Positions 24,575 to 36,776 of a stretch of DNA of 64,000 bases are shown here, one piece after another. How positions within the stretch are numbered: position 1 is the first letter of the stretch; each line of letters begins with the position of its first letter. Location: assembly GCF_964656455.1 (NCBI RefSeq), contig NC_135722.1:90825313-90889312 (forward strand). The letters run 5' to 3'. The translations under genes and the position numbers were made by a program. The stretch comes from Halichoerus grypus. Its lineage: Eukaryota; Chordata; Mammalia; Carnivora; Phocidae. The notes under the pieces were generated by a model, which was not told the origin of the DNA, made no database searches, and was given only the letters and a program-made list of their open reading frames with translations.

Positions 24575-25159
24575 GATAAACAATTCTTAAAAAAATTAAT
24601 CATTTCCTGGGCTCCCGCAGCCTTTGAAGATGCTGGACAGCGAGGGAAGTAAGACAATGAGGAGGTCCCAGGTGGAAGTTGCTCAGAGCATCCGCAGCAG
24701 CTCAGAGGTTTTTAAAGGAATCCTATCAGTGTGGGGTAAAAGGCACAGACAGTCCAAGTGAAAAGAGTCCTTCTGACCTCCAGTATTTCAGGGACAGGAA
24801 GCAGACTGACAGCTGGGAATGTGGACCATCTTTCGTAGATGGAAGGGCGATTCAGGGGGAGGAGCCAGGAAGGCGGAGCTAAGATCCACAGAGAGTCATT
24901 CTCAAGTGCTGGACTGACTCCCTGTGAAAGGCTGGGCTTCAGAACTGTCAGGGACCAGAGACTGGTATGTGCCTTACATTCTCTCCTTTTGAATGGAAGT
25001 ATTTATTATAGTTATTCTGTTTCCTGCTAGTTTATGTTAGGTGTGTGGATAGCGGATATTTGTCTATTTAGTTCATAAGACCCGAAGAACCGCACCTGAG
25101 AAGCCTCATCCACCCCAGGACCTGCTTCAGATGACAAGATCCTGGATTTTCATTTATTG

Positions 25160-25975
25160 CTGTAATGGGATGGGATTACAGACTGAGTAGACATTTCTCC
25201 AAAGGAAACATGCAAATGGCCCATGGGTATTTGAAAAGGTGCTCCATGTCACCAGTCATCAGAGAAATGCAAATCAAAACCACTGAGATACCACCCTACA
25301 CTTGTCAGGTTGGCTATAATCAAAAACAGAAAAGTGTTGGCCAAGATGTGGAGAAAGAGGGACCATTGGTGGGAATGGAGTATGGAGGTTCCTCAAAAAG
25401 GTAAAAATAGAACTACCATCTGATCCAGTAATTTCACTTCCAGGTATTTCTCCAGAGGAAATAAAATCGCTATTGCTTGGCGGTATCTGCATCCCCGTGT
25501 TCGTTGCAACATTATTTACAATAGCCGAGACATGGAAACACCCTAAGTGTCCATCGACAGGTGAATGCATGAAGAAGGTGTGGTGTATACATGCAGTTGG
25601 TATTACTCAGCCTTAAAAAAAGAAGGAAATCCTGCCACTGTGCCCACAAGGATGGGCCTGGAGGACATTAGGCTAAGTGAAATAAGCCAGACAGAAAGAC
25701 AGATCCTGTGTGATCTCACTTACATGTGGAATCTACAATAGTCAAACTCACAGAAGCAGAGAGTAGAGTGATGGTCACCCAGGGCTGGGAGAAGGGTCAA
25801 TGGATAGATGCTGGCCAAGGAGAATGAAGTTTTAGTTATGCAAGATGAATAAGTTCTGGAAATCTATTATACACATAGCACCTATAGATAACAGTACCGT
25901 ATTATAGACTTAAGATGTGCTGAAAACATAGATCTTATGTTAAGTGAAAATGAAATAATAATAATAATAATAAAG
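25160..25975 (+). mobile_element. L1 3' fragment
   Basis: Late ORF2 blocks are present (GCAAATGGCCCATGGGTATT, GAGATACCACCCTACACTTG, CATCGACAGGTGAATG) with the 3' UTR following and an (ATA)n tail at about 25953-25972. Stops interrupt the frame. Confidence 0.88.
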
Positions 25976-26465
25976 GAGATGGAAGGGATTTTTGAAAGGT
26001 GATTGACCCTGCATGACAATAGACTATTGTGGAAATGACATTGCATTGCTTCAAGGCTAGGGTATAAATGGCCTTGCGCTTTGCACTTGGAACAGCTGTA
26101 ACCTTGAAGTGCCATATAAGAATTCTGATTCATCAGAGGCTACCGTACTAGACAGAAAGGAGACCACATGGAGAAGCCTTGAGGCCACACGAAGTGAGAG
26201 ACATGCCTGACCTGCCACATGCTGTTCCAGATCCAAACCTTTCAAGTTTTCCAGCTGAGGCCTCAAACACCGTGGAGTTGAGCTGAGGCAATCTCACCAA
26301 GGGTGCCTGAGTTGCAGATTTGTGTAAAACACTTGTTTTAAGCGAGTAAGTTTTCGGGTAACTGGAACACTTTTTAAAAAGTGAGTATTTGTCATAAACT
26401 CATACTGATATTCCCAGTGAAATTTATGACTGTTTTTTCTTAACATTTTTGTCTATATTTGCATC

Positions 26466-26798
26466 TTTTTTTTTGATGGGGGAGGGTCAGAGGGAGAGGG
26501 AGAGAGAGAATCTTAAGCAGGCTCCATGCCCAGTGCGGCGCCCAAAGGGGCTCAATCTCATGACCCTTGAGATCATGACCTGAGCCGAGATCAAGAGTCG
26601 GATGCTCAGGACGCCTGGTGGTTAAACGTCTGCCTCCTGCTCAGGTCATGATTCCAGGTCCTGGGATTGAGTCCTGCATCGGGCTCCTTGCTCAGCAGGG
26701 AGCCTGCTTCTCCCCCTGCTTGTGCTCGCTCTTTCTGACAAATAAAGTCTTTAAAAAAAAAGAGTCGGATGCTCAACCGACTGAGCCACCCAGGTGTC
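26466..26798 (-). mobile_element. older reverse Can-SINE, split by a younger one
   Basis: The left part, 26466-26608, carries the T-rich tail and purine-rich body. The right part resumes at 26761 and ends with the head GAGCCACCCAGGTGTCCC. The two halves join perfectly if the insert at 26609-26760 is removed. Confidence 0.85.
26609..26760 (+). mobile_element. Can-SINE nested inside an older reverse Can-SINE
   Basis: It is a forward copy running from GACGCCTGGTGGTTAAACG to an A-rich tail. A perfect 15-bp target duplication (AGAGTCGGATGCTCA, 26594-26608 and 26761-26775) is made of the outer SINE's own sequence. It is shorter than usual in the body. Confidence 0.9.
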
Positions 26799-26865
26799 CC
26801 TGAATCTCTTTTCTTCTTGTGCTGAAATGCTTGGTTCCTGACATGTATACAATGAATTTTGTATA

Positions 26866-26940
26866 TGCATACACACACACGTGTGTGTGTGTGATGTGTG
26901 TGTGGGTACACACATGTGTGTATTTGTGTGTATATATATT
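26866..26940 (+). repeat. (CA)n to (GT)n microsatellite
   Basis: (CA)n at the left passes into (GT)n with ATGTGTGT interruptions and an ATATATAT end. The two halves can pair with each other as a hairpin. Confidence 0.9.
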
Positions 26941-27051
26941 ATTTTCAGCATAACACTAATTTTATTACAAAATTATAATATCTGAGACAATTCTAAGGCC
27001 ATTTTGTAGTTTTATTATCCTTATATTCCACTAGTAGTGTACAATCCAATT

Positions 27052-27145
27052 ACTGTTTTTTTGGGGGGGTGCACAAAGGTGATTTTATTAAAGCACAGGG
27101 ATAGGACCCACGGGCAGAAAGAGCTGCTACCAGTTACTGGCTTTT
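27052..27145 (-). repeat. short repeat with minus-strand AATAAA, related to 62845-62920
   Basis: The + strand reads TTTTATTAAAGCACAGGGA, then TAGGACCC and AGAAAGAGCTGC. Its complement carries TTTAATAAAA. The same blocks occur at 62845-62920. This could be the 3' end of an LTR or of a polyadenylated repeat in reverse orientation. Confidence 0.4.
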
Positions 27146-27554
27146 AAAGTCAAAAATGGGATGCATCCTCTCCCTCTCCCTGCCACCCTCCCCCTCCAGT
27201 GGCTCACTGAATTCCAAAGCCAGCTATAAAACACCACAGATTACAAGATGCTATCTGGGCAGAGAACGTGGCTATCTGCTGTGTGGCCCATAATTTCTGC
27301 AATGACATTTTAGGACAGTAACTGTGGCAGTGAGACCATACCTCGCCCCTTCTCCGTATCCCTGTATCTCTCTTAGGCAGGTCTGTGTATCTCTCTTCCA
27401 GAATCACGGCCTTGGGTCCAAAGTGCTTCCCCCTTTGTTCAGTGGCTTGTCCAAATACCAGACATTCAGAGTCATGGGGCCTGGGTATCAACTCCTTCCT
27501 GACTTTATAAATCAGGTCTCACTCTCTGATCTGCTGATGCCCTCAAACATGGCA

Positions 27555-27586
27555 CTTGGTTTATTTATTTATTTATTTATTTATTT
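27555..27586 (+). repeat. (TTTA)n microsatellite
   Basis: About eight TTTA units are present, without an adjoining SINE head. Confidence 0.9.
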
Positions 27587-27682
27587 GAATAACAAAAGCA
27601 AAAAGAACAGACTCAATTTCTGACCCTGCACTTGAGAGAATCAGAAGGGTGAACCGGATGGGTGATTAAAAGTGGCGTAGGC

Positions 27683-27919
27683 AAGGGATGCCTGGGTGGC
27701 TCAGTCAGTTGAGCGCCTGACTCTTGATTTCGGCTCAGGTGATGATCTCAGGGTCGCGGGATCAAGCCCTGCACTGAGCACTGAATGCAGAACCTGCTTG
27801 GGATTCTTTCCCTCCTCCTCTGCCCCTCCCCCCACTCGCACTCTCTCTCTCTCTCTCTCTCTCTCCCAAATAAATATATAAATACATACATAAATAAAAA
27901 TTTTTTAAAAGTTTAAAGA
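27683..27919 (+). mobile_element. Can-SINE with long CT tract
   Basis: It is a forward copy with the head GATGCCTGGGTGGCTCAGTC, a pure (CT)n run and a long A-rich tail with ATACATAC repeats. The 15-bp duplication AAAAGTGGC(G/A)TAGGC lies at 27668-27682 and 27920-27934, with one mismatch. Confidence 0.95.
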
Positions 27920-28207
27920 AAAAGTGGCATAGGCTGAGGGACAACTCACCCCACCAATAGGACAACCAGACAACGCCCTGTGTCATCTACGATTTATTTT
28001 CTTTCCTCTGTTCCCCCTTCACCTTTTATTATTTTATTTTCACCTCTCTCTCTTTCACCACTAGTTTAAATACTTACCTAAATGTGGAAATCCAGCATGA
28101 CAGAGAGGACCTGCAAGCATAGTTGATAGATTCTGCTAAGGAACCTAGGAGAATTCTACACAGCCTTGAATAACTGATTGGTGCACCCACATAAAATCAG
28201 TTATGCT

Positions 28208-28413
28208 GGGGAGGCGGGGGGCGCCTGGGTGGCTCAGTCGTTAAGCGTCTGCCTTCTTCTCAGGTCATGATCCTGGCGTCCTGGGATCAAGTCCTGCATC
28301 GGGCTCCCTGCTCAGCTTCTCCCTCCTCCTCTCCCACTCCCCCTGCTTGTGGTCTCTCCCTCTCACTCTCTCTCAAATAAATAAATAAATAAATAAATAA
28401 AATCTTTTTTTAA
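28208..28413 (+). mobile_element. Can-SINE
   Basis: It is a forward copy with an (AAAT)n tail. The 15-bp duplication AAAATC(A/G)GTTATGCT lies at 28193-28207 and 28414-28428, with one mismatch. Confidence 0.95.
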
Positions 28414-28799
28414 AAAATCGGTTATGCTCCCCAGGTGGGAGCCCTCGAGCCAGCAGAGGAGCTGGTAACCATGCGGGCAGAGGGGTCGGGGCAGAACAGG
28501 CCACCGGCAGGCCTGAGGGCAGGGTCACATGGCTGACGGGTGGGCAGGAGGCTGAAACTTCTTGAATGAGAAGTGCCGGAGACTGAAAAACCAAACGTGA
28601 GGGTGACAGGGGCTGCAAAGTTGGTAGTCGCTGTGGCAGGATGTTTATCACAGGTTATGTTAGTTCTCAAGTATTTGAAATAAAAATGGAGGCAAGTTTA
28701 GGAAATCTGTTTGCAAGGTCAGTACTGGACATGACTGCACGATCTACAAAACTTTCCGGATGTAACTGTGACATGTCAAAGCTTGCCCTGAGAATCGTT

Positions 28800-29009
28800 T
28801 TGCTTTTAAAAATGACAAACCATAAGAGCCTCTTAATCTTAGGAAAGAAACTGAGGGTTGCTGGTGTGGAAGGGGGTGGGAGGGAGGGGGTGGGTGATGG
28901 ACACTGGGGAGGGTATGTGTTGCAGTGAGCGCTGGATGTTGTGTAAGACTGATGAATCACAGACCTGTATCCCTGAAACAAATAATACATTATATGTTAA
29001 TTAAAAAAA
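28800..29009 (+). mobile_element. very short carnivore L1 3' end
   Basis: Only the last 3' UTR module is present. It runs from ACCATAAGAGCCTCTTAATC through AAACTGAGGGTTGCTGG to AATACATTATATGTTAATTAAAAAAA. It matches the module in the L1 at 7007-7781. Flanks AAAAATGACAA and AAAAATGGCAA may be its target duplication. Confidence 0.85.
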
Positions 29010-30993
29010 TGGCAACTGGAGTAGCCAATGGCCAATGTGGTGGACCCAAAATCTGCCTGGAAGACAATGTTCTTTTTTTTTTCACTATGAGTGAAATCAT
29101 ATGGTATTTAATGAGTGGTGTTAAGAATAATGTTAGAAAAGGGATCAGTGGAAAATAGAAAAACAGAAGTATTAGATACCAAACATTTTGACATGCGGGG
29201 AGGAGATGGCCACACTCACTACCTCCAGTTCAGCTCTATCCACACACCATTAGTGCCCTCTCTTCTGGCTTCTACCACCAATGCTCACCTGTGCATGCTC
29301 TGACCACGGTCATCAATAATCACCAAGGTCTCGCCTGTATGATTGGACCTTATCCTATTTCTCTGACCAGCCCTCCACATTCTAAGGGCGTGTTCTTCAC
29401 CCAACTCTTTAACTTTCCCATTCCTTTAAATTCCATGCTTTTCTTGTCACTCATCACTTGGTTCAGTGGTCAACTACTTAGCTCTCATGACTTTAGCAGC
29501 ATATATGTCCTTGATCTGCATGTAGCTGTTTATGATCCCAAACCTGCCATCTCCAGCTGTGAAATTGTCCCAAACCTTCACACCAATGTATCCATGTACC
29601 TAGGCCAGAGAAGCCCCTGCCTGCCTAGCGGCTGTCTCGAAACACCATTTCCTTAGTGGCTTAGATGTTGCATGACTACAGAGCATTGAACAGGCCAACA
29701 CTCTGAGGTCATAAAACCACCCTGAAGGGAAAGAAGAAAGGGATGGGGTGGAGAGGCTCCAACCAGCTGAGTGGGATTGATGGCTTCAACATGAAAGAGT
29801 CTTTTGCCCACCACCTTCGGGGCTGCAGGGAAGGGACATGCCAACCTCTCACCCTGGGCTCCCTTGGACAGGAGCACCAAGACAGAAGATGCCATTCAGG
29901 CTAGCAGGGCTTCAGCACAGAGAGCTTTACCTGGATTAGTCTCAGGGTGTACTTTCCCACCTCTGCACCCTGCATTTTCTGTCGTGCTGCACTTCCCTTC
30001 ACCTTCCTGATATTGGCCATTTAAAAATCTTTAGCAAACCATGCACACTATGGTTGAGGCTAGATGAGCAGACATTAAGGCCAAACCCTTGGGTGGGAGA
30101 GCTAGGACTCAGCGTAGTTGAGTCAGAGAGTTGGGGATTTCAGAGACCCTGGCATAGATATAATTCCCCACCATATACTACGGTACCTAAAATTCTTCCA
30201 TTGTGTTGCTTCCATTGAGACTTGAATGTTTCTGGAGTCTCCTCAAGTTCTCTCCATCCCCTTAAATATGAATAATCCCAGCCAGATTAACCAAGGTTAG
30301 CATCAAGATTCAAATGCCTGCAGTTTCATTAGGATATTTACAGGAGAGGTAAGAGAGCAGAGAGAAGACAAATAAGACAGGAATGGGGAAAAAATGGTGC
30401 CCCAACAAAGGGTAGATGAGTTCATTGGAGGTCCCTGGGTGAATAAAGCATCAGGACAACCAGGCATTGACCAGGGCACCAAGGCTTACTTAGGAGCTAG
30501 GAGACAGGCTTTTGATGCCTTGATGATTAAGACTTATCCGTGTGCATGGGGGAATAATAAACTTGCCATCCAAGTGCAATCTGTGTGTTTCCTGTTGAAA
30601 TGCAGCTTCAAGTCAAGTCTTTTAGTGCCCCTTCCCAAACAGATAATGCTGCCCCTGAGGCCTGTGATATGGAGGTGATGGAACACTGCCTCTGTCTTAC
30701 TGCAGCCCTACCAACTCTAAAGCATAAAGGGCCCCATCACCATTGTGCCTATAGCCAGTAACTTCTCCTAAATAAGCCCTTGAGCAGATTCAAAACCAGC
30801 ACCTAGGTTGGCAAATCCAGCAGCCAGAGGTCAGGGCCAGAGCCCAAGCAGCACATAGCCCCTGTGATACCTTCTGCTGCTGATCACATCAGCCCAGGAC
30901 CCAATCCCTAGCCTCCCCCTACACCCAGTCTTTTGCCCCTTGCCCCAGTCCAGCCTAGGATCTCACCCAGGGTGACGGGGACAAAAGAACTAA

Positions 30994-31060
<67 letters not shown>

Positions 31061-32074
31061 CTCTCAGCACCGGGAGCAGCAACTGGAACTTGTCCATCGC
31101 TTCCAAGGATAGCAGGTAGGGAAAGGGATGGGGGGAGGGTGGCTGGAACAGAGGACCCAGCCTTGGAGAGACAGCAACAGTGTGGCATGAAAGGAGGTCT
31201 AAAGTTCCAGCCAGAATCACTCCCAGAAGCTTCCTTTTAGACAAAGGCCTATAGGTGTTTCCTTACCCCCAACACAGGGAATCCTGTGCCCCAAACCAGG
31301 ACCTTTGGCCCACTGGGCAAGAGTGCCTCCACTATCTCTGCCAGTTCCCTTGGGGTTGCCAGGGATCAGAGCCAGGTTGCTTGACCAGACACATTAGATA
31401 CCCTGTCTGGTGAGGAAGCCACTCCAGTGTCCAGGAGCACAAAGACTGGGGTCCCTTGTCTAACTGGGGTTTGTGCTGACATGCCCACTTCTTTTGAGTC
31501 TGACCCCCCCTCCTTCACCACAACCACCCATCTACCCACTTGGCTTTGGGCTAGTCTGCGTTTCTGCCTCCTAGGCTCCTTGTGCCCTTGGCCCAACAGG
31601 AGCATTTGGGCTCCTCTCCTTTCTTTAATATCTCTTCCCCATCTCTTTTCAGAGTTTTTCAGCTAGCTCCCTGCCCATGGCAGTAAGATGCAATGGTATG
31701 TTGGTGATGGAGGTGTAGGTGGTGGTTATGACGGAAGTGGAGGAAATCTGTGTTAATGCTTACTCTGCTATTGTTACCCCAGTGCTCTCCTCACCTTCAC
31801 AGCAAAACCTGTTGAAGGGTTTCTCCATTCTCTCTACCAGCCCTCACCAACCTCTCATTGTCTTCTATGCTCAGCCACACCCCAATCAAGTGGCCATCTT
31901 CTACTCTAGCCAGGCTCACCAATGATGCCATGTTACCAAATCCAATGGTGACTTCTCTGCCCATGTGTTTGGACCCCTCAGTGGCATTTGCCCTGGTTGA
32001 CCACTGTCTCCTTCTCGGAACCCACTCTCCTCTTGGCTGCCATGATGTCCCACCAGCCTTCTGGGGAAAGGAAC
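29010..32074. other. non-genic stretch
   Basis: Apart from the microsatellite at 31000, nothing clear is seen. T/C-rich parts at 29200-29600 and 31750-32040 may be strongly diverged L2. Frames up to about 120 codons show no family motif. Confidence 0.45.
31000..31056 (+). repeat. (AC)n-(AG)n compound microsatellite
   Basis: About 12 AC units are followed directly by about 15 AG units. Confidence 0.95.
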
Positions 32075-32090
32075 AAAAAGAGTATGTTAG

Positions 32091-32454
32091 CCCCTTTAGT
32101 CCGGTTGTGGCTTGGTCGTTCCCGGCGCAGAATTGCTGCTGAAGGGGCCGAGGTGTCAGATCTGTGGGCAGAGAGTCGAGTTTTTTAAAAATACAACAGA
32201 AGGGATGCTCGGGTGGCTCAATCAGTTAAGCATCTGCCTTTAGCTCAGGTCATGATCCCAGGGTCCCGGGATCAAGTCCTGCATCGGGCTGCCTGCTCAG
32301 TGGGGAGTCTGCTTCTCCCTCTCCCACTACTGCTCCACCGTTTGTGTTCTCTCTCTCAAATAAATAAATAAAATCTTTTAAAAATAAATAAATAAACAAA
32401 CAAATAAATAAATAAAAATACCAATGAAGTTGGCTGTCATAGTTAAAAAAAAAA
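32091..32454 (+). pseudogene. small processed retrocopy of unknown parent, interrupted by a SINE
   Basis: A perfect 16-bp direct repeat (AAAAAGAGTATGTTAG at 32075-32090 and 32455-32470) brackets this block, and a poly(A) run precedes the right copy. Inside are about 105 bp of GC-rich sequence, a Can-SINE (about 32198-32413), then about 30 bp (CCAATGAAGTTGGCTGTCAT) leading into the poly(A). Without the SINE the insert is about 140 bp, which looks like a short polyadenylated RNA copied by L1 machinery. I do not recognise the parent. The SINE entered later, since its own short duplication (AAAAATAC) lies inside the insert. Confidence 0.6.
32198..32413 (+). mobile_element. Can-SINE inside the small retrocopy
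   Basis: It is a forward copy with the head GATGCTCGGGTGGCTCAATC and a long (AAAT)n tail. A short duplication, AAAAATAC, lies at 32187-32194 and 32414-32421. It splits the retrocopy at 32091-32454. Confidence 0.9.
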
Positions 32455-32500
32455 AAAAAGAGTATGTTAGGTCCATAGCCCTTAGAAGTTCACATGTTTA

Positions 32501-32732
32501 GGGGCGCCTCGGTGGCTCAGTCGTTAAGCTTCTGCCTCTGGCTCAGGTCATGATCTCAGGGTCCTGGGATCGAACCCCGCATCAGGCTCCCTGCTCGGCG
32601 GGAAGCCTGCTTCTCCCTCTCCCACTCCCCCTGCTTGTGTTCCCTCTCTCACTGTGTCTCTCTCTGTCAAATAAATAAATAAAATCTTTCAAATAAATAA
32701 ATAAATAAAATCTTAAAAAAAAAAAAAGAATT
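32501..32732 (+). mobile_element. Can-SINE
   Basis: It is a forward copy whose AAATAAAT...AAATCTT tail unit is doubled. The 10-bp duplication (C/T)ACATGTTTA lies at 32491-32500 and 32733-32742. Confidence 0.93.
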
Positions 32733-33624
32733 TTACATGTTTATAGGACTTCTCCTTTGTCAATCATTTCCAAATATTGAGTCATCATAATCTCCCCCAA
32801 TGAAAATGTCACCTCCCGAATTCCCACTTCCTTTCTACTCCCTTCTCTTAAAAGGTATTCAGCCTCCCTGAGACATCAGGAACCTCATTTGCCAAGAGAG
32901 TACAATGAAATAGCTGGGAGTGTTTAATATAACGTACTTAGAAAAGGGTCTGACCTGCTCTCCCACCTCAGATCTCCAGAAAATACAAGCTAAGATTTTT
33001 ATTATCTCAGTATTTTTCTGTTTCACGTTATTCCAGGCACAAAATGGTGGGTCCTCCATTTTCCCTCCCCTACACCTCATCTGTCACAGTCTTCTATGTG
33101 TTTTCCTCGAATGTTTACCTCAGCTCAAACTTACTCTTTCATACCTGAGCCCACAGCCACCCTCCCCAGACGGGTGGTCACCACCTCCACTCCTGCGTGG
33201 TCTCACCTCCTCCACCCTTGCCAACGCTCGAGAGCATCCTGAGCCCCAGCTCCCCACGTCTCTGTCTCAGTCCATGATGGGAGAGACATTCAGATGGTCT
33301 AATAGGACCAGATAAGGCTGGGTCTTCAACGCCAAGCTGTGAGCTTTCCAGACTATTCAAGAAACGAGAAGGCTGGGGAGTTCACACGTTAGACTAGAGG
33401 AAGTCTTGATGGTTGCAACATGCAGAGAAGGTTATCATGGACCCAACCTCTGAGAGCTGGCAGGGACCTTATAGGCCATCAGGCCCAACCTCTCCTGCTG
33501 CCCCTCCAGGTTCCCTGACTGGGGACTTTCAGCTTATCCTTATACAGAACTCCCCAGGCTTCCAGGCTCACCCCAATCCCTATCAGACCTCCAGCGGTGA
33601 GTTGAGGCTGGACCAGAGTGGAGC

Positions 33625-33812
33625 GGGGTGGCTAAAGGCACAGGCTCTATCACCACTGGGTCAGGGCCCAAATCCTGACTCCAGCACTTACTGGCCTGAA
33701 ACCCTGGCCAAGTTATTTAACCTCTCTGAAAGCATCAGCTGCTCCATGTGGCAAAGGGGGACAATAATAGAAACTACCTGCAAGGGTTTTGCCGGGATTA
33801 AATAAAATGATG
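33625..33812 (+). mobile_element. MIR element
   Basis: GTGGCTAAAGGCACAGGCTC, ACTCCAGCACTTACTGGCCT, AAGTTATTTAACCTCTCTGA and GGATTAAATAAAATGATGCC follow MIR order. Confidence 0.88.
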
Positions 33813-34794
33813 CCTTTTAAGTATTTGATATGTGTTACCTAGTCTTATTGTCTTATCATTGTTAACTTTGTGTTCCGGCCACACAAGGCCCAGATAAAAC
33901 TGGGCTTGGGAAAGAGGTGAAGACTGAACACGACCCTCCCCCAAGCTCGCTTCCTGTGTCCTTTCATTCTCTTGACAGCCCTACACTTCCCAACATAAGC
34001 AAACACTCCCCCACAGCCACACTTTTCCCCCTCACACCACAGAATGTGAAACCCTGCTAGGCCTCAGCCTCAGAGCCGGCATGGTCCCGGGGCTGGCGCG
34101 TCCCTCCTCACACTCCTCCCTGTCCCAGATGTCCCACTCAGAGAGGCCACTGTCCCAGGCCAAAGGGCAAGGTGGAAATGGAAACTTCGAACAGAAGGAT
34201 TAGCAGCTGGCCCAGGCCAGGGGCTCTTCATCACCTCTCAGTTTACACCAATGGAAATGGCGCCCCCTACAGCACTGGTCAAAGCAGGTCCGCATCAGCC
34301 CACCAGAGGTGCTCTAGTGAAGGAGTTGGGGGGGGAGGGGCAGCCTCATCTGCCATCCCTGTCAGAGCTCCCAAACTTCTCTTTCCCAGCTCCCTCCCCA
34401 CACAGGCACACCCCCTGCCCCCCCCACCACCACCACCATGCCTTCCTCAGCCTGGCAACATGGGGAGGATTTGTCGTTCTCTACCCTGGCCCTGCTGTAG
34501 CCAAGACTCTCCATGGTGCATGCCAGGTATGGCTGGATGTGTGGATGGCTGGGGAGGGCGAGGGGATGAATAACTAGAAGTAGATGGGTCAGCAATGCTT
34601 CCTAGGGGACAAGCAACCAAGAGCCTGAAGAATCTTGACTGTCTGATACGGTCTCCCAGCTGACACAAGCACACAGCCTCTCCTGTCCTATCTTGGAAAA
34701 GAGAAGTGTTCCAAGAGTACTCCTCTCCACCAGCTTTCCAGGGACCTTTGCTCAAATCTCTCTCCCCTGGAGTCACCATTTGTTAAGGACCAAT

Positions 34795-34965
34795 CCTGCT
34801 ACCCCTGCCTATTCATATGTTGAAGCCCTAACCCCACATGTGAAGGTATTTGGAGATGGGCCTTTGGGATGTAATTAGGTTTAGATGAAGTCAGGAGACT
34901 AGAGCCTCCATGATGGGATTAGCACCCTTAGAAGAGGAGACACCAGAGAGCCTGCAGGTTGTCTA
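34795..34965 (+). mobile_element. partial MaLR-type LTR fragment
   Basis: TATTCATATGTTGAAGCCCT, TATTTGGAGATGGGCCTTTG and GAGGAGACACCAGAGAGCC follow the same order as the LTR at 42172. Only the first half is present. Confidence 0.55.
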
Positions 34966-35329
34966 CTTGGAAAATTTCTTGTTGGTCGTTCTCTCACTCA
35001 CACCCATTCCAAGGGTTCTGTTCTCTGTTCACCTTCTCTGTTCCCCAGAGTTCTTGTAACTACCCCTTCCTGCAACTCTACCCCTTCCTGGTGCTCCCTC
35101 TGCCTTCCTGACCATTGTCTCTCACTCTTAGTCTTCTTTGCCCGCCCCATTAACACTGACATTTCCTGGTGTTTCTTCCTCAGTGTATTTCTCACATAGC
35201 TTTTCTTACAGAATTCACCGGGGGAAAAAAAATCTCATTAACTCTCAAAATAATAGTCATCAAATGCTGTTAGGATGCATTTAACCATCTACTGTACAGG
35301 TTGATGGTCTCGAGTCTTTTATCCATGGT

Positions 35330-35720
35330 CCTGACATCTTTCTGGATCCCCAGACCTCTCTATCCAGCTTCTTGGTGACATTGCCACCTGGCTTTTCCTC
35401 TGGCCCATCATATTCATCATGTGCTGTAGAGAACTCATGGTCCTCCCATGCAAACTGCTTTCCCCACTAAATTCCCAGTCTAAATGCCTCCAGTTACATA
35501 GTTACATCCAAACCAGAAATCTAGGAGTTTGGTCTGTCCACCACCCCCCCAACCCCCATCCAGTCTATCAGTAAGACTTCACCTGCCAAACATTTTGTAA
35601 ATCTGCTATCTTCTTCCCATATCTACTAAACAGCTTGGCACACAAAGTAACCAATGGCCTTCTACCTACTTCCTCTCCAGACTCCTCTCCCACTCTTTCT
35701 TGCTCTTTACTTTATCCTTG
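35330..35720 (+). mobile_element. diverged L2 fragment
   Basis: CCAAACCAGAAATCTAGGAG, the block with CAGTCTATCAGTAAGACTT, and the T/C-rich stretch that follows recall the middle of L2. Similarity is weak and gapped. Confidence 0.5.
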
Positions 35721-36248
35721 AATAATTCTGAACAGCTTGTGGTTGCCCACGTACACGTTGCCCAGCTCCAGTTCTTTGGTCTTACGGTATATTTTTTCTA
35801 GAATGTTTGCCGCCCACTCTTCCCTTCAGCTGGCTCTAAATGATCCTCATACAATTCACCCAACAATCATCTCTTACAAACCTAGAACCCCTAGACTAGC
35901 TTATGGTGCCCCTGATCTGTGCTCCCATAGCATCCTATGTTTACCTTTGTCCCAACACATATCGCATTGTAATGAAATTGTTCGTGTCAGGCTTCCTAAC
36001 TGAGAACAAGGAATGTATCTTACTGCTCAGAGAGTGTCCAGCACACACAGGATATCTGGCAGTAAATATCCAGAAAGGTATAGAGGGAAATTGTGAGGTC
36101 TTCATTCATCCCCAGACACAGTGTGGATACCTCTTAAAGATTATCCTTTTGGAAAGGACCTTACCCTTTGGAAATGTCTACGGAATGAAAAGCTACTCTT
36201 CACAGCTCATCAAAACGCCCCTGCAAGAGTTCATCCAAAATGAAGAAC

Positions 36249-36467
36249 TAGGGGCACCTGGGTGGCTCAGTTGGTTAAGTGTCTGCCTTCTGCTCAGGTC
36301 ATGATCTCCAGGTCCTGGGATCAAGCTCTGCATCAGGCTTCCTGCTCAGCTTCTCTCTCTCTCTCATACCTTTCTCTCCCTCTCTCTCCCCCTCTGCCCC
36401 TCCCCACCGCTCATTCTCTCTCTCTCTCTCTCAAATAAATAAAATTTTTTAAAAAGTAAAATAAAAT
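36249..36467 (+). mobile_element. Can-SINE
   Basis: It is a forward copy with an expanded CT body. The 12-bp duplication AAAATGAAGAAC lies at 36237-36248 and 36468-36479. Confidence 0.95.
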
Positions 36468-36578
36468 AAAATGAAGAACCAGAATAAGATTCAGACCTAA
36501 CATCCTGGCAAAGCTAAGGCATGAATTTGAAACCACATTTGGAGATCTTCATTCTTCTCTTAAAAATAAAGAAAAGAG

Positions 36579-36776
36579 GGCGCCTGGGTGGCTCAGTTGG
36601 TTAAGCGACTGCCTTCGGCTCAGGTCATGATCCTGGAGTCCCAGGATCGAGTCCCGCATCAGGCTCCCTGCTCGGCAGGGAGTCTGCTTCTCCCTCTGAC
36701 CCTCCTCCCTCTCATGCTCTCTGTCTCTCATTCTCTCTCTCTCAAATAAATAAATAAAATCTTTAAAAAAAAAAAG
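36579..36776 (+). mobile_element. Can-SINE
   Basis: It is a forward copy with the head GGCGCCTGGGTGGCTCAGTT. The perfect 13-bp duplication ATAAAGAAAAGAG lies at 36566-36578 and 36777-36789. Confidence 0.95.

Noticed and set aside
26866..31056. CRISPR-like arrays or tRNA genes suggested by short repeats and tRNA-like SINE heads
   Set aside because: The repeats are microsatellites. The tRNA similarity belongs to Can-SINE heads, which lack an intact tRNA fold and end in A-rich tails.
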